This document shows positions 11,310-22,662 of a stretch of 64,000 nt of DNA, one piece after another (positions within the stretch are counted from its first letter, which is position 1; each line of letters starts with the position of its first letter). A program made the position numbers and the translations under genes. The DNA is from Naumovozyma dairenensis CBS 421 (taxonomy: Eukaryota > Ascomycota > Saccharomycetes > Saccharomycetales > Saccharomycetaceae): positions 806,001 to 870,000 of the forward strand of contig NC_016480.1 in NCBI RefSeq assembly GCF_000227115.2, written 5' to 3'. The notes beneath the pieces are model-generated. The model was not told the origin of the DNA and made no database searches. It saw only the letters and a program-made list of their open reading frames with translations.

Positions 11310-11851
11310 ATTCTTCTGTTCTCTTTCTTGTATTAGACACTATATTGATAAGTAACTTGATATAACCTGATCTATGCTTGCCTTGAAAACCCAAGTTGAT
11401 ATGAAGATTTTCTAGTAACTAGTTTTCATGTCTTATATATTAAAAGAAGGAAGTGAAAGTATATGAAACGCGTAAAGTGAAACTTTTCAATCATTTTTTT
11501 GATTTTTTGGCGTCCTTTGTTTATGTTTACAGTTTTTTGTATGTGATGTTCTGATGTTAAACCAGTTGCTACTAGAAACCTCTTCATTGAGTGGTTACCC
11601 GTTCTTTTAGCTTTTTAAATAGTCCATATTTATATATACGTATAGTTACATATAGTTACATATAATTATAAGCACAAGATTTCTTGTTGTAATGATAAAA
11701 AGGTAGTTAGTGGCATCAGCATATCCAGGTCGGAGTGATCCTTCAGTTAATTAAATTGTAATTGCATTTTTCTTTATCGTTAGTTTTTTATAATAGCCTA
11801 ATCTATATCACTACGAAAGTATCTTCTTGCATATATACATACAGTAGTTTT
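11310..11851. promoter_or_regulatory. DUN1 promoter region and GET3 3' flank, with one MCB site
   Basis: ACGCGT lies at 11468-11473, about 160 bp upstream of the DUN1 ATG, and is a likely MBF site. Around 11632-11665 there are short repeats of the type TATAGTTACATA. No further gene is seen. The frame at 11762-11971 is a shadow of GET3. Confidence 0.5.
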
Positions 11852-13235
<1,384 letters not shown>

Positions 13236-14156
13236 ATGTCTGAACAAGAAGCGGAAGATAAAAGAGCCCAGCAATTGGAAGAAGCTAGAAAAAGGGTAGA
13301 AGAATTGAAGAAGAAGAAGAAGAATAAGAAAAATAAGAATAAAAAGAACAAAGCCAAGGAGAAAGAGGATGAGAATGAAACAGTAGATGTGGATACTAAT
13401 GAAGATTTAACACCTGCTCCTGAAGTGTCGATAAATCAAGATGTTCCAGAAGCTGAAGCTGAAGATGACGCTGTTGCAACTAAGGAACAAGAAAATGAGG
13501 ACACTTCATTAAAGCCTGAAGAAGAAGAAGTAACAGCAGTACAGGAGACGGAAGCAGATGAGACCGAATCAGCAGTTAAATCTGAAAAGATTACAGGAGA
13601 GGAAAAAATTGATGAAACAGTGTCAAATGTTGAGAATATCTCAACAGGACAAAAAGAAGAAGAAAATCTGTTTGATTCAAACAATACTGAACCATCCGAC
13701 TTCTTAAAAACTATTCAGCAGGAGAAGAAAAAAGACAAAATTAATCAATTAAATCAAAAATTAGAAGAACTAACCATAGAAAATAAAAGATTAAAATTCA
13801 CTAATATAGAACAAGATACTGATATTGAAGAATTAGAAGCAGAAATTGCGAAATTGAAACAAAGTCTACAAGCTAAAGATGCTGAACTAGAAAGAACTAA
13901 AGATGAATTGAAGGAGGCTTTAGAAGAACGAAAAAGTCGTCCAGAAGCAAATCCATTCCAATTCGCGAGCTTCAACGATGGTAGTTCAGGAATGAATTCC
14001 CATGATGGATTTATAGATACAACTCGAGGAGCCGGTAGGTCGACTCAAATTCAAACGCCTAAAGTGGACCGTGTATTGCTTAACAAATGGCGTAATTGGA
14101 ATGTCGATATGACGAGTTGGAGAAGTATCGGTTCTGGTCCAATTGTAGAGTTTTGA
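13236..14156 (+). CDS. BUG1: Bug1-like cis-Golgi coiled-coil protein
   Basis: Bug1 binds the GRASP homologue Grh1 on early Golgi membranes and helps ER-to-Golgi transport. The 306-residue frame starts at the ATG at 13236. It has a Lys-rich N-terminal stretch (KKKKKNKKNKNKKNKAKEK), a long acidic low-complexity middle, and a coiled coil at about residues 155-230. The C-terminal block LNKWRNWNVDMTSWRSIG...PIVEF looks conserved. Low-complexity sequence gives weak homology, so the assignment rests mainly on the coiled-coil layout, on similar length (341 in S. cerevisiae) and on its place between GET3 and SNU23. Confidence 0.85.
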   Translation: MSEQEAEDKRAQQLEEARKRVEELKKKKKNKKNKNKKNKAKEKEDENETVDVDTNEDLTPAPEVSINQDVPEAEAEDDAVATKEQENEDTSLKPEEEEVTAVQETEADETESAVKSEKITGEEKIDETVSNVENISTGQKEEENLFDSNNTEPSDFLKTIQQEKKKDKINQLNQKLEELTIENKRLKFTNIEQDTDIEELEAEIAKLKQSLQAKDAELERTKDELKEALEERKSRPEANPFQFASFNDGSSGMNSHDGFIDTTRGAGRSTQIQTPKVDRVLLNKWRNWNVDMTSWRSIGSGPIVEF

Positions 14157-14804
14157 TGAACTTTCTAGGTAGACGTTATAACATTATATATATTTACTAA
14201 TGAAAATTATAAATATACCGAATATCGCAGATGCGATGGATTTTATACGCAATACAGCTTTTGAAAGGCTGAGAACTTGCTGCAACGTAGCAGTACTAAG
14301 GTGCGATATCCTACTCCTTTCATTTTTTCTTAATCTGGAAAAACTAACCATTAAGATAAAACAATATGGTTTCTGAACTAATATTTGAAGTATTGGACCT
14401 CAGATGTTCGATAATGATTGAAGCAGAGATATGAGCTAATTGTATTAACTTCATTTCGATTTAACATGCTTCTACATTACCTCCAAATATAAACTGTATA
14501 TTAAATGAGTGTCAAGTGATATCATTAATTCGGTTCGTTCATTTGAAATATGATGAGAAAGCGATAGAAGTGACAACAAAAAAACTTCCATGAATCTATA
14601 CCTACAGCTTAACGCAATATCATTACCGAACTATGTTTCTGAGCCTGCGATCCATCAAGTAAACGCCGAAGGTTTGTTAAATTATGAGACTTATATCAGA
14701 TAGCTCTAATACCACAGTTTTAAACTTAGGAAGTAACCCTTTATGGTATTTCAGATTAGCGGAACAATTCTGTAACAATAAGGATTTTTTGTGTCATAGA
14801 AATC
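14157..14804. other. Convergent BUG1-SNU23 intergenic region, no gene supported
   Basis: These 650 bp between two 3' ends are longer than usual for a convergent pair. A box C-like ATGATGA (14550-14556) and a CTGA (14639-14642) occur, but no terminal stem joins them, so I do not call a snoRNA. The frame at 14684-14956 runs into SNU23 and is probably chance. Confidence 0.4.
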
Positions 14805-15386
14805 TCATTTCTTTGACGAACCGAAGGACTGAAACCCCATCATCTTCGCTATTTCATTATTATTTGAAGATGATGCGTTTGATTTTGCTATATTACATTT
14901 TACAGATTTATTTTTCTTTCTGTCACTGTCACCATTATCTTCCCTTTTTTTCTTAATTCCAGAAGCCCTAACGAAATCTTGAACAGCATTTTGAAAAGCC
15001 AATTTAAATTCTGCATCAGGAATATCATCATTATCCCTTTGGTCCAGGATTAACGGTTCTTTAAACAAATTTTCGAATTTAATCTCATGAGTCTTATGAT
15101 TCAAATGATTAATAAATTGTAGAGTGTCTTTAAAAGTCAAATCACAAATTGTACAATAGAACCCAAATTGCTTACCTTTCTTAAATTCACTAAGTCCAGT
15201 AGTTAGCAATTTCTTATTGATACCTTTATTAGAATCTCTCATTAATTGGTCATAGTTTGTATATTTTTGTTTTAACGCTGATAACTCTGTAGCGGATAAT
15301 GAACCCTCCAAAGAGGCCTCATACGTAGTTGTAATTGGATGGGCATATTCTTCTCTGTTCCATGTTCTCCTACCAAAATTTGACAT
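14805..15386 (-). CDS. SNU23: Snu23, U4/U6.U5 tri-snRNP zinc-finger protein
   Basis: Snu23 is a spliceosomal protein that joins with Prp38 at activation of the B complex. The true start is the ATG at 15384-15386 (MSNFGRRTWNREEY); the frame upstream begins with GTG. The 193-residue product keeps the N-terminal motif that opens the S. cerevisiae protein. It has a U1-type C2H2 finger FYCTICDLTFKDTLQFINHLNHKTH at about residues 65-90, and the C-terminal MMGFQSFGSSKK. In S. cerevisiae RPN6 follows directly. Here a transposon-like element and IR1 lie in between. Confidence 0.97.
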   Translation of the reverse strand: MSNFGRRTWNREEYAHPITTTYEASLEGSLSATELSALKQKYTNYDQLMRDSNKGINKKLLTTGLSEFKKGKQFGFYCTICDLTFKDTLQFINHLNHKTHEIKFENLFKEPLILDQRDNDDIPDAEFKLAFQNAVQDFVRASGIKKKREDNGDSDRKKNKSVKCNIAKSNASSSNNNEIAKMMGFQSFGSSKK

Positions 15387-15513
15387 TTTTCTTTTCACTT
15401 TCTATTTTGTTCTACGTAATTTGTTTCAAGATTGTATACGTTTCCTTCTCATTGCTACTTATTGCCTTCTATTATTTTTTCATCAGACTCAGCATAATGT
15501 ACGCATGTGCAAT

Positions 15514-15846
15514 CAGACATGGGAGGGTTAGAAAATATTTTCTACCACCCCCCCCCCTCCCAAAAAATAGGCCTACCCCACCCGTTTTCAACACCCAGAT
15601 GAGAATTTCAACCCCGCCCTAAACCCCCATTTATAGAAATTGAATATATCTTAATATGGTCTCTTTTACCTTAATTACTAGTCATCATAAAAATATTTTG
15701 GTTATTTATCTGTACCCCCAATTCTACCCCCCAAATTTTCCGTTTTACGCCCCACTGGACCCCACTTGGAGGCCTTCTAGCCCGGCTTCTACCCCCGAAA
15801 AGTTTTAATGCAACCCAACCCCCCTACCCAACCCCTGCCATGTCTG
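15514..15846. mobile_element. G-rich MITE-like element with 9-bp target duplication
   Basis: The 333 bp element begins CAGACATGGGAGGG and ends CCCCTGCCATGTCTG, which are terminal inverted repeats. It is flanked on both sides by the identical 9 bases ATGTGCAAT (15505-15513 and 15847-15855), the signature of cut-and-paste insertion. The perfect palindrome TAGAAAATATTTTCTA lies at about 15529-15544. On the minus strand the interior is a series of G runs, the same layout as at 1918-2308. There is no transposase frame. The CAG...CTG ends are reminiscent of hAT elements, but hAT duplicates 8 bp; 9 bp fits Mutator-like elements. The superfamily is open. Confidence 0.85.
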
Positions 15847-15880
15847 ATGTGCAATGAGAACACATATCGTCAGCGGCGCT

Positions 15881-17061
15881 ATCTTATCTTTTGACTATAG
15901 GGTCGTTGAACTGTCTGGATCAAAGAAGAACTATGTCAAAGTGCTGACCCAACAAGAGTAAAGAGACTGAAACATGTATATAATTCTTACTAGAGTGTAT
16001 AACACAGAAATTAGACTTGTAGCAATAAATAAAATAACAAACTAAAAAAAAGGTTTGAGAAATTAAAGAATACTAAAAAATAAGAGTATCAATAGTTTCT
16101 TCAAAGAAGAAAATAAGAAATGAAAGCTGTCATTCTTTTTAGACCTTAGCTTCTTTATTCTTGTGTTTTTGTTCAATACCACTTACAATTGCAACGACGA
16201 TAAACCCAATGATTTCAGCAATAAATACCGTCCAGAAAACAGGAATTAATTTATACCATGGTTCTTTGGTATTCTTGTCCTTACCTTTTGGTTCGTTTGT
16301 TGTATGTTTAACAGATTGGGCATTTTCTAAATCAACTTTGTTTATCTTATCCATAGTTTCTTCTGAGGTTTGTTGTACCTCACAGGTTCTCTCATCATCC
16401 TCATCCTCATCCTCATCCTCATCCTCATCATTATCGTTTTTCTTACTTGCAGTGGTAGCTGTATTATTTGGATTACCGATTAAGGTGGAAGAAGATTACA
16501 AAAATCTGTTGATCATTTCGTCCAATTCCATCTCTACCCAACCTGAGGCGAAATCGACCGTGGAGGCATTTGAAGAGTCATATACACTTAATTCAAAGTC
16601 ATCTTCGTGATGACCATCGTAGTCATTCATCTTTATGATTTTTCTTAAACTGTAGCTTCTATGATTTTTATACTTCTTTACACAATGGGTTTGTTGTATG
16701 AAGGATATGTACTAATATAAACTTGTTACTTAAGAGAAGAAATAGGATGAGAAAAGTTTTTTTCCTTCTTGCAAATATGTTTCTCTTTTTCTTTATGTGC
16801 TCCCCATCTTTTTTAAGTCTTCCCTAAATTTCTTGAGGATGGGTGTAAAATCAAAAATTATATGTTTATATATATAGAAGGGCTAGTTGTTTAGAGACCA
16901 CTCAATGTTGAAGAACAACTGTACATTATTCTTTACCTTCCCATATTTAGTGTCACAGTTTTTTTGGTCGCCAAAAAACTGCGTCGTCAACAAAATCGGT
17001 AGAAGCGGCAGGGTGAAAACCTTAAATGTTCTTTTTACTGCGCGATAGTGTATGTACGTGC
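15881..17061 (-). repeat. IR1 right arm
   Basis: This is the reverse complement of 2309-3488, nearly identical over about 1.18 kb. It lies between SNU23 and RPN6. The inner end begins 25 bp after the target duplication of the neighbouring element. Matching stops sharply on both sides. Confidence 0.9.
16139..16630 (-). pseudogene. Tail-anchored acidic protein gene, right IR1 copy, with one in-frame TAA
   Basis: An ATG (16628-16630) opens a 44-codon frame, MNDYDGHHEDDFELSVYDSS...MINRFL, that ends in TAA at 16496-16498. The same frame then continues without interruption for 118 codons: SSSTLIGNPNN, an Asp-Glu run, MDKINKVDLENAQ (ATG at 16354), a helix VFWTVFIAEIIGFIVVAIVS and the tail EQKHKNKEAKV. 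Without the TAA it would be a 163-residue acidic protein with a single C-terminal membrane anchor. It lacks the frameshift of the left copy. The options are a pseudogene, stop readthrough, or a 71-residue protein made from the internal ATG. No splice signals bridge the stop. The family is unknown to me. Confidence 0.55.
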
Positions 17062-17242
17062 TAATTAAGACAAGATGCTACGTATTTATGTATCATCTCT
17101 GCGTATTATGGAGAGTCCTGATACGTTATATTTTTTAAAATGATTCTCTCCCTAAATTGTTTTATTTTTATTTTAAGGTCTTATTAATTTTATGTTATTA
17201 ACGGTGTTTGTGAACTTCAACGGTTTCGTCAAAATATGTACC

Positions 17243-18520
17243 TTAATACAATACACTTGCCTTTTCATATAAATGATCAATAATAGTGTTCAACTCACCC
17301 ACCAATTCCAATGCAGAGTCATAAGCAGCATCTTGATGCGGCGTATCATAGATATATAACCAGCCATTCCCTTGATCTAAAACACCATAAAAGACTTTAT
17401 CTAAAATCATTTGAGATAGTTTCCCCTCTACGTGTTGTGGCTCTAATCCAATCATCTTAGAAATATGAGAAATCTCCACACATTCAAATGGTTCAATGAT
17501 TTTACATAAATTAGATTCTAATAAGGTATCATATAGAGCACTGAAATGAGATCTGGTTAAATCATCACTTTTCATTAATTCATCTTGGTATTGTTTCAAT
17601 GCGGTATTGAATTCTAGTAAAGATCTATTATTATAAGCTTCCGCAACTGCTTTCATTGCATCGATTCCACGGGACTGATAGGTTTCTTTGGTATATTTGG
17701 CATTTAATATATTTTTAACATCATCAATCAAATTCAGCATGATTTTACAAAGTAACATATATCTCAAAACTTGACATGCCTTTCCATAAGAAGTTGATGT
17801 ATTTAGGTTATGGAAACTTTCAAAACTTTCATAGAAGTAAGAAAATGCAGTTTTATAATCCTTATCCTCACAATGTAATATACCACTCATTAAATCTAAC
17901 TCAGCCATTGTTACAGTTGGGCAATAGATTGAGTTTGCGGCTGTCCTCGCAGCTGTTAATGCAGCTTTGGATTTAGCTAGATTTCTCAACTTATGATATA
18001 CTTTGCTTTCCAAAAGATGAACATCGACTAATGAAGGTTTATCGTCCAATTTTTTAAACTCCTTCAATAATTCATCAATAAGTTTCAATGAGTCCTGATA
18101 TTGTTTCTTCTGATAATGTAAAGTAGCCAATTTAATCTCTAAAGAATGTTTCAAAAAGATTCTTTTTTCATTTTTGGCAAATTCAATACTCTTTTGACAA
18201 ACAAATATTTGATCATCTAAGGAATCTGGAATATTTTCGAATTTTTCAATCAATGTCTTTAATACTTTAGCAGTCTTAGATTTTGCAAATTGCATCATAT
18301 AATCGGTCGAACGTGGTATAAATTCACGTAATTTATCCTTTGCATTGGTACTGACATACAATTGACCCAATTCCAATATACATGATTCCATTTCATTTCT
18401 AACTTTGTCAGAATTGGATGACAAATCTTTATTAATCAATTGAAGGTATTCTTGCTCAGCTTTCTCGTATTGTTTGTCTTCAACTAACTTTCGAGCTGTA
18501 TCCATGGCTGCGGTTGACAT
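17243..18520 (-). CDS. RPN6: 26S proteasome lid subunit Rpn6
   Basis: Rpn6 is a non-ATPase lid subunit that clamps the regulatory particle to the core particle. The 425-residue protein starts at an ATG (18518-18520) and is close to the S. cerevisiae length (434). The first two thirds are TPR-like helical repeats (for example LATLHYQKKQYQDSLKLIDELL). The C-terminal third is a PCI domain (ISHISKMIGLEPQHVEGKLSQMILDKVFYGVLDQGNGWLYIY), ending in a helix that joins the lid bundle. A proteasome control element lies 150 bp upstream. It is separated from SNU23 by inserted repeats, and from QRI1 by the accessory region. Confidence 0.98.
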   Translation of the reverse strand: MSTAAMDTARKLVEDKQYEKAEQEYLQLINKDLSSNSDKVRNEMESCILELGQLYVSTNAKDKLREFIPRSTDYMMQFAKSKTAKVLKTLIEKFENIPDSLDDQIFVCQKSIEFAKNEKRIFLKHSLEIKLATLHYQKKQYQDSLKLIDELLKEFKKLDDKPSLVDVHLLESKVYHKLRNLAKSKAALTAARTAANSIYCPTVTMAELDLMSGILHCEDKDYKTAFSYFYESFESFHNLNTSTSYGKACQVLRYMLLCKIMLNLIDDVKNILNAKYTKETYQSRGIDAMKAVAEAYNNRSLLEFNTALKQYQDELMKSDDLTRSHFSALYDTLLESNLCKIIEPFECVEISHISKMIGLEPQHVEGKLSQMILDKVFYGVLDQGNGWLYIYDTPHQDAAYDSALELVGELNTIIDHLYEKASVLY

Positions 18521-18669
18521 TATTTATTTTGCTTCTACTTGTGTTTATCGTATTACTCGGAGGATCCAATACAATATCTCTAGTTGTTTCGAGATTCGAT
18601 GAGAAAATCCAAATAATGTGTTGTTTTCTGTAGTCAGATATCTTGTTGAATGAGTATTAATTAAAGGAT

Positions 18670-18678
18670 TTTGCCACC
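18670..18678 (-). promoter_or_regulatory. PACE element (Rpn4 site) of RPN6
   Basis: The minus strand reads GGTGGCAAA, the exact nonamer bound by the proteasome regulator Rpn4, 150 bp upstream of the RPN6 start and in the gene's own orientation. It predicts co-regulation with other proteasome genes. Confidence 0.85.
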
Positions 18679-21193
18679 TAGATTTTTTCCCGCCTATTCC
18701 TTTCCTTTAGCTTCCTTGAATTTACTCAGTTTACCCTGAACAAGCGCGCGGAATAATTCGTCATATATGAAATGTGGTATTATTATTCATTATAACTAGA
18801 GTTAATGAACCATCGTCGCAAGAAGAAGCCCTTAATCTCAAGTAAGGTTATATTTGCTTGACTTTTATCATTAATGAGGTTAAATCGTACAGTTTGATTA
18901 ACTATAACTCCTCACTTAGATATATTATCCCAGTTTTTCAACACATGCTATAACGCCATGAACTACACGGCGTTTCAACTTTCCAACTAGAAGGTGACTC
19001 AATACAATCTGGTCCTTTATTCTTCGTGGATTTATTTAGGGAAGGAATATGTTTAGGAAAAGGTCCAGACATCCTCATATATATTATACATTGCCATCAT
19101 CTTCTCTTTCGTCATTTGGAACGATATTTAAGAAAAGATACGTTCATTGGCGCCTCTTATTTAAGGGCTGCCCTTTTAAAGTTTAAAGATGGAAAAGAAT
19201 TCTACTTCGAATTTACTTAACGTGATTTTGTAAGAGTAAATATGCTGTAGATTTGCGAAGACCTTGTAAAGTAGTGAATGATGTCATATTGAGCGGTACA
19301 AGTACCGTAAATACGTCCTTTCTGTGTTATACATATATAATACAACCATAAAGCTAAAATCACATGAAAAAACAACAAAAAGATCCCACAGAAAGTGTTA
19401 TTCCCGGTTAAAAATGATAGATGGAGAAAAATTGACGAACATTATAATGTGTACAAATGGACGAGACTATTTTAATAGATGCGTATCGGAATATTATGGT
19501 GGTTTGCTCGGAAGTTCGGAAGGAATAATAGGAATGTGGTACTGTTGTTATTGCCTTAGAAGAAGTTCATTCGTTTCATGTTAGAAATGCTCATAAGTAA
19601 ACCCCTTACAATCTTGATGCCTAAATATATTTCAGAAGATGAACGAATAGAAGTCAGCTTGACGATGAAGGTGATCTATGCCCGATAGGGTATCTGTTTT
19701 GAAGTTTCTTTAACTATGGTTCATATGGCTCAACTACAATCGGTCCATTGTTAGATATATAACATGATACTAGCTCATACAAAAAATAGATACAATTTCA
19801 CTCAATATTTAACCTGCTAGAAAAACATGCTAGAAGATAATCACAAGACGTAAAACACTGTTAACTAAATCTCTAAAGGAAGCAGATAGTAAGGTCAAAG
19901 TGCTTTTCACTCCAGATTGTAATATAATTGTTTATGGTTGTCATATCTTCGAGGCACGCAACAGCCATAAGTTACCACTTCAATAGTCACTAGGCGGAGT
20001 GTTAATAGTACTCCATTGCCGTCTGTCGAAAAATTGAAAAGGTTCTTCAATCTACCCAATCAAGTCTGTGATTGGCTAAGATGTTAGAATGCTTTTATCG
20101 AAAAGTCCCCCCCCCCCCCCCCACTGATGTCTGTTACATTTCAAGTTGATATTATTGAGATCGATATGAAAAAATTGTAATAATCGCACTCTTTAAAGAG
20201 TCCAGAATAAGAATATGTGAGGTTGAGTTAATTGGTCTAAACTATGCCAATATAAGGGGTCTATCGGCTAATATTAACCAGATACTAGTTGTAACCTGAT
20301 CAAGTAGATTTATTACCCTCATATGCGGAATAGAGAGCTTGCGGAACTATTCAAGAACCGCCAACCTTAGAACCTCTAGGTACCCATCTAAGCACTCTCT
20401 GTGATTATTTCAAAGTAGTAAGTAACCTATTATGCATATATGCACGTAGTTAATACATAACCTTGAACTATTAATAGAAAGGAAAATAATCCCTCTAGTA
20501 TTTTAATCTTTGATCATTCCCAAGCAAAACTGCATCGGACCCTAATGTTTTTCATATTACAATTTTCAAATTCTCTTTATGGTTTAAAAGTGTGTGAGTG
20601 AATATATGTAGCCCGGATCAACCCCTTGAACCGCGGTGTGGAATATAGAAGTGGACATTGTAATAAGATGGAAGATAGAAAGACTCTCCTTGAATATATA
20701 GAACTGACGAAGAACACACAACGAATAACGAATAGATCATATACACTATTAAATAACTGTTACATAATCAATACACAACATCAACATCATCAATAACATT
20801 ATGAACAATAACAACAACACCCAAGGCCACTCTGATAACTCTCAGGTAAATGAACAAATAGACCCCCGTGTCTCTAGTGCTAAATCAGCACAGAAAGGAT
20901 CATCTTTGATTAGTTAATCTGGAATATAAAAAATGAAGGTGTTGTCTATGTTTGTTTAAATATTTAAGTAAAAGAATTATTCCAATAAGTGGAAGACTAA
21001 ACAACTGACTCAAACCACAGGAAACGTTCCATTCAGCAACATCCTTACAAGCCATTTGGAATCAAACAAAGAACTGGTATATGTGACTCGTAACTTAGCG
21101 TGACACGATGTTTCTATGAAAAATCAAAGTTTAAATGAAAAAAACTCCGCACATTTTTGTAATTTTTGCACTCCTATTGTGTACCGAAGACAT
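18679..21193. other. Gene-poor accessory region between RPN6 and the third element
   Basis: About 2.5 kb have no convincing gene. Open frames at 19026-19220 and 19324-19584 show no protein features. A run of 16 C lies at 20107-20122. At 20802-20918 an ATG frame (NNNNNTQGHSDNSQVNEQ) follows DNA resembling a Ty-type leader and is listed separately. The region is probably degraded accessory DNA at an old rearrangement point. Confidence 0.5.
20802..20918 (+). pseudogene. Possible remnant of a Ty-like gag start
   Basis: An ATG at 20802 starts a 38-codon frame rich in Asn, Gln and Ser that ends in TAA. It follows an AT-rich leader with CAACATCAACATCATCAATAACATT. Ty1/copia gag proteins of yeasts start with similar hydrophilic, Gln/Asn/Ser-rich sequence just inside the LTR. 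I cannot define LTR ends or a primer-binding site, so this is only a suggestion. Confidence 0.2.
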
Positions 21194-21202
21194 CTGTACA
21201 TT

Positions 21203-21521
21203 CAGGCCTGGGACGGATTAGGATTAATGGATTGAAAAAGCTAGGATTGGGCGTGAAAATTTTGAAAAAAAGGTAAGGTAGAAATCAAATTTTATGGATT
21301 GAGAACAGGGTTGGTCTATTCTGGCCATGGATTGGGGCATGGGTTGGGAAAAAATTGAAAAATAATAGTCGTATAATATGATTTTTATAATATTTTCTTA
21401 TAAATTATATAATAAAAAAATGGATTNNNNNNNNNNNNNNNNNNNNCTGGGGATTGAAAAAAGGTAGGGTAGGCCCGAAATCCCTTAGGACAGACCAAAA
21501 ATCCTATCCGTCCCAGGTCTG
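21203..21521. mobile_element. AT-rich MITE-like element with 9-bp target duplication
   Basis: The left end is CAGGCCTGGGACGGATTAGG. The right end reads CCTATCCGTCCCAGGTCTG, its near-perfect inverse. The same nine bases CTGTACATT flank both ends (21194-21202 and 21522-21530). The interior repeats ATTGGGxxTGGATTG-like blocks around an AT-rich core. An assembly gap of 20 N (21427-21446) makes the true length uncertain. The layout (short element, CAG...CTG ends, 9-bp duplication, subterminal repeats of the end motif) is that of the G-rich elements, but the interior differs, so this is a second family. Confidence 0.8.
21427..21446. other. Assembly gap (20 N)
   Basis: A run of 20 undetermined bases lies inside the AT-rich element. 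Internal repeats of the element probably broke the assembly here. Confidence 0.95.
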
Positions 21522-21772
21522 CTGTACATTAGTTCCGAGAGCCGCTCGTAACAGAAATGGTCGGACGGACGTTCAACTGTCTCCCCTAATTTCAATATAC
21601 TTTAAAATATATATATATATAACAAAACAGAACGTCGAAAAGAAAGAAATATGTTGCACCAGCTTGGCTAACATCTTTCAACAACTATTTTTTTATTCCG
21701 CCTTCTCCTCCCATCGACGTTTAGGAAGCCGTTAACTATATACCTATACTGCAGGACACATACTTATAGAAT

Positions 21773-22144
21773 ATGCCACAAGTTGACACCCCAGGACACC
21801 ATAGTGACGGGAGGGTTTCCCATGATAATATCAACAAGGTAAGAAAAATAAATGATCTTGATCATCTATTTATGTTGGGGATGATTATTGGAATTTTTCT
21901 TCTATTCGATGTCGGTGGTTCTCTTCTCTTATTTCTCAATAGGGAGTGTTCTCTTTCGGAGAAGATATTTGTTCCATTGGTTATGAGTACGGATTTGATT
22001 TTTCTCATTAAATTTTCCAAAGAACTCATATCTGTTTTAGGATCAGCTATTACGAAGGAAGACGTGATTGGGGCTGGGTGCATGGTCATTTCCATAATGT
22101 CACATGGCACGATGTATGCCCTCTTATTGACGATTAATTCATAG
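21773..22144 (+). CDS. Family A small membrane protein A1 (123 aa), function unknown
   Basis: The frame starts at an ATG (21773) in a context shared with copy 2. After a hydrophilic N-terminus (about 34 residues) come three hydrophobic segments: GMIIGIFLLFDVGGSLLLFL at about 36-56, IFVPLVMSTDLIFLIKF at about 63-80 and MVISIMSHGTMYALLLTI at about 103-121. Conserved between copies are the FDxGGS turn in helix 1 and the RECSL-EKIFVPLVMSTDLIF block. It is convergent with B1 (121 bp apart), an arrangement repeated in copy 2. I do not recognise the family. It is the only intact A copy in the window and could be a rapidly evolving species-specific membrane protein. Confidence 0.6.
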   Translation: MPQVDTPGHHSDGRVSHDNINKVRKINDLDHLFMLGMIIGIFLLFDVGGSLLLFLNRECSLSEKIFVPLVMSTDLIFLIKFSKELISVLGSAITKEDVIGAGCMVISIMSHGTMYALLLTINS

Positions 22145-22265
22145 ACTGAATATTATCTTATAATAGATTCATAAAAATGGTTAATCTAAGATGTATTCAT
22201 TAAATTTATTATTAGATTATAAAGCTTCATTATCATAGTCATAAAAACTAATAAAATACATAAAA

Positions 22266-22622
22266 TTAATGTTGGAGTGATTTAAGTTGCTCACTCGCTA
22301 TGGTGCTAATAGCTAATGTGAAAATGATTCTGGCAAAGAACTCCCACCCAACAAGCTCATTTATAAAAGCTTGTTCATCTTGCCAAAAAAGTAAAAGAAT
22401 ACCAATTATATAAAAAGTGTAAAAGGATTCTATTGTAGCGCCCGTAATGGTTGCAATTCGAAGAGCTTTAGCACCCAAATTTTCAACAATGATATATGAC
22501 ATAATAGCAATTAGTAAACCATTTACAGTCAAAATAATGACGGTTCTTGCAAAGACGTTTCTTTTGAATAATATGAAGCCTTTAAAACCTTGGGAACTTG
22601 TTGCAGGACTGTTTGGGGACAT
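22266..22622 (-). CDS. Family B small membrane protein B1 (118 aa), function unknown
   Basis: The ATG is at 22620-22622. A 25-residue hydrophilic start is followed by helix 1 (VIILTVNGLLIAIMSYIIV), a loop, helix 2 (ITGATIESFYTFYIIGILLLFW), the acidic DEQAFINELVGWEFFAR block and a third hydrophobic stretch. It ends ASEQLKSLQH. Copy B2 shares DEDAFKNEIDRWEFFAK in the same place. The gene is intact. No known family comes to mind; the two-helix layout and repeated paralogues recall yeast DUP-type families, but I see no shared motif. Confidence 0.6.
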   Translation of the reverse strand: MSPNSPATSSQGFKGFILFKRNVFARTVIILTVNGLLIAIMSYIIVENLGAKALRIATITGATIESFYTFYIIGILLLFWQDEQAFINELVGWEFFARIIFTLAISTIASEQLKSLQH

Positions 22623-22662
22623 TCCTAATTTTGATTAGAAATAATAATATTAAAAGAAACAT

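Noticed and set aside
11515..11530. ARS consensus-like TTTATGTTTA
   Set aside because: It matches only 10 of 11 positions. Such matches are frequent in AT-rich yeast DNA, and nothing else supports an origin.
14545..14650. Possible C/D box snoRNA (ATGATGA ... CTGA) between BUG1 and SNU23
   Set aside because: The flanks of the two boxes do not pair into a terminal stem, and the boxes are common by chance in AT-rich DNA.
16401..16436. CRISPR-like array suggested by the regular hexamers
   Set aside because: The units are contiguous and only 6 bp long, with no spacers, and the genome is eukaryotic.
20107..20122. Run of 16 C as a functional element
   Set aside because: A simple homopolymer in gene-poor DNA; its length may also be a sequencing artefact.
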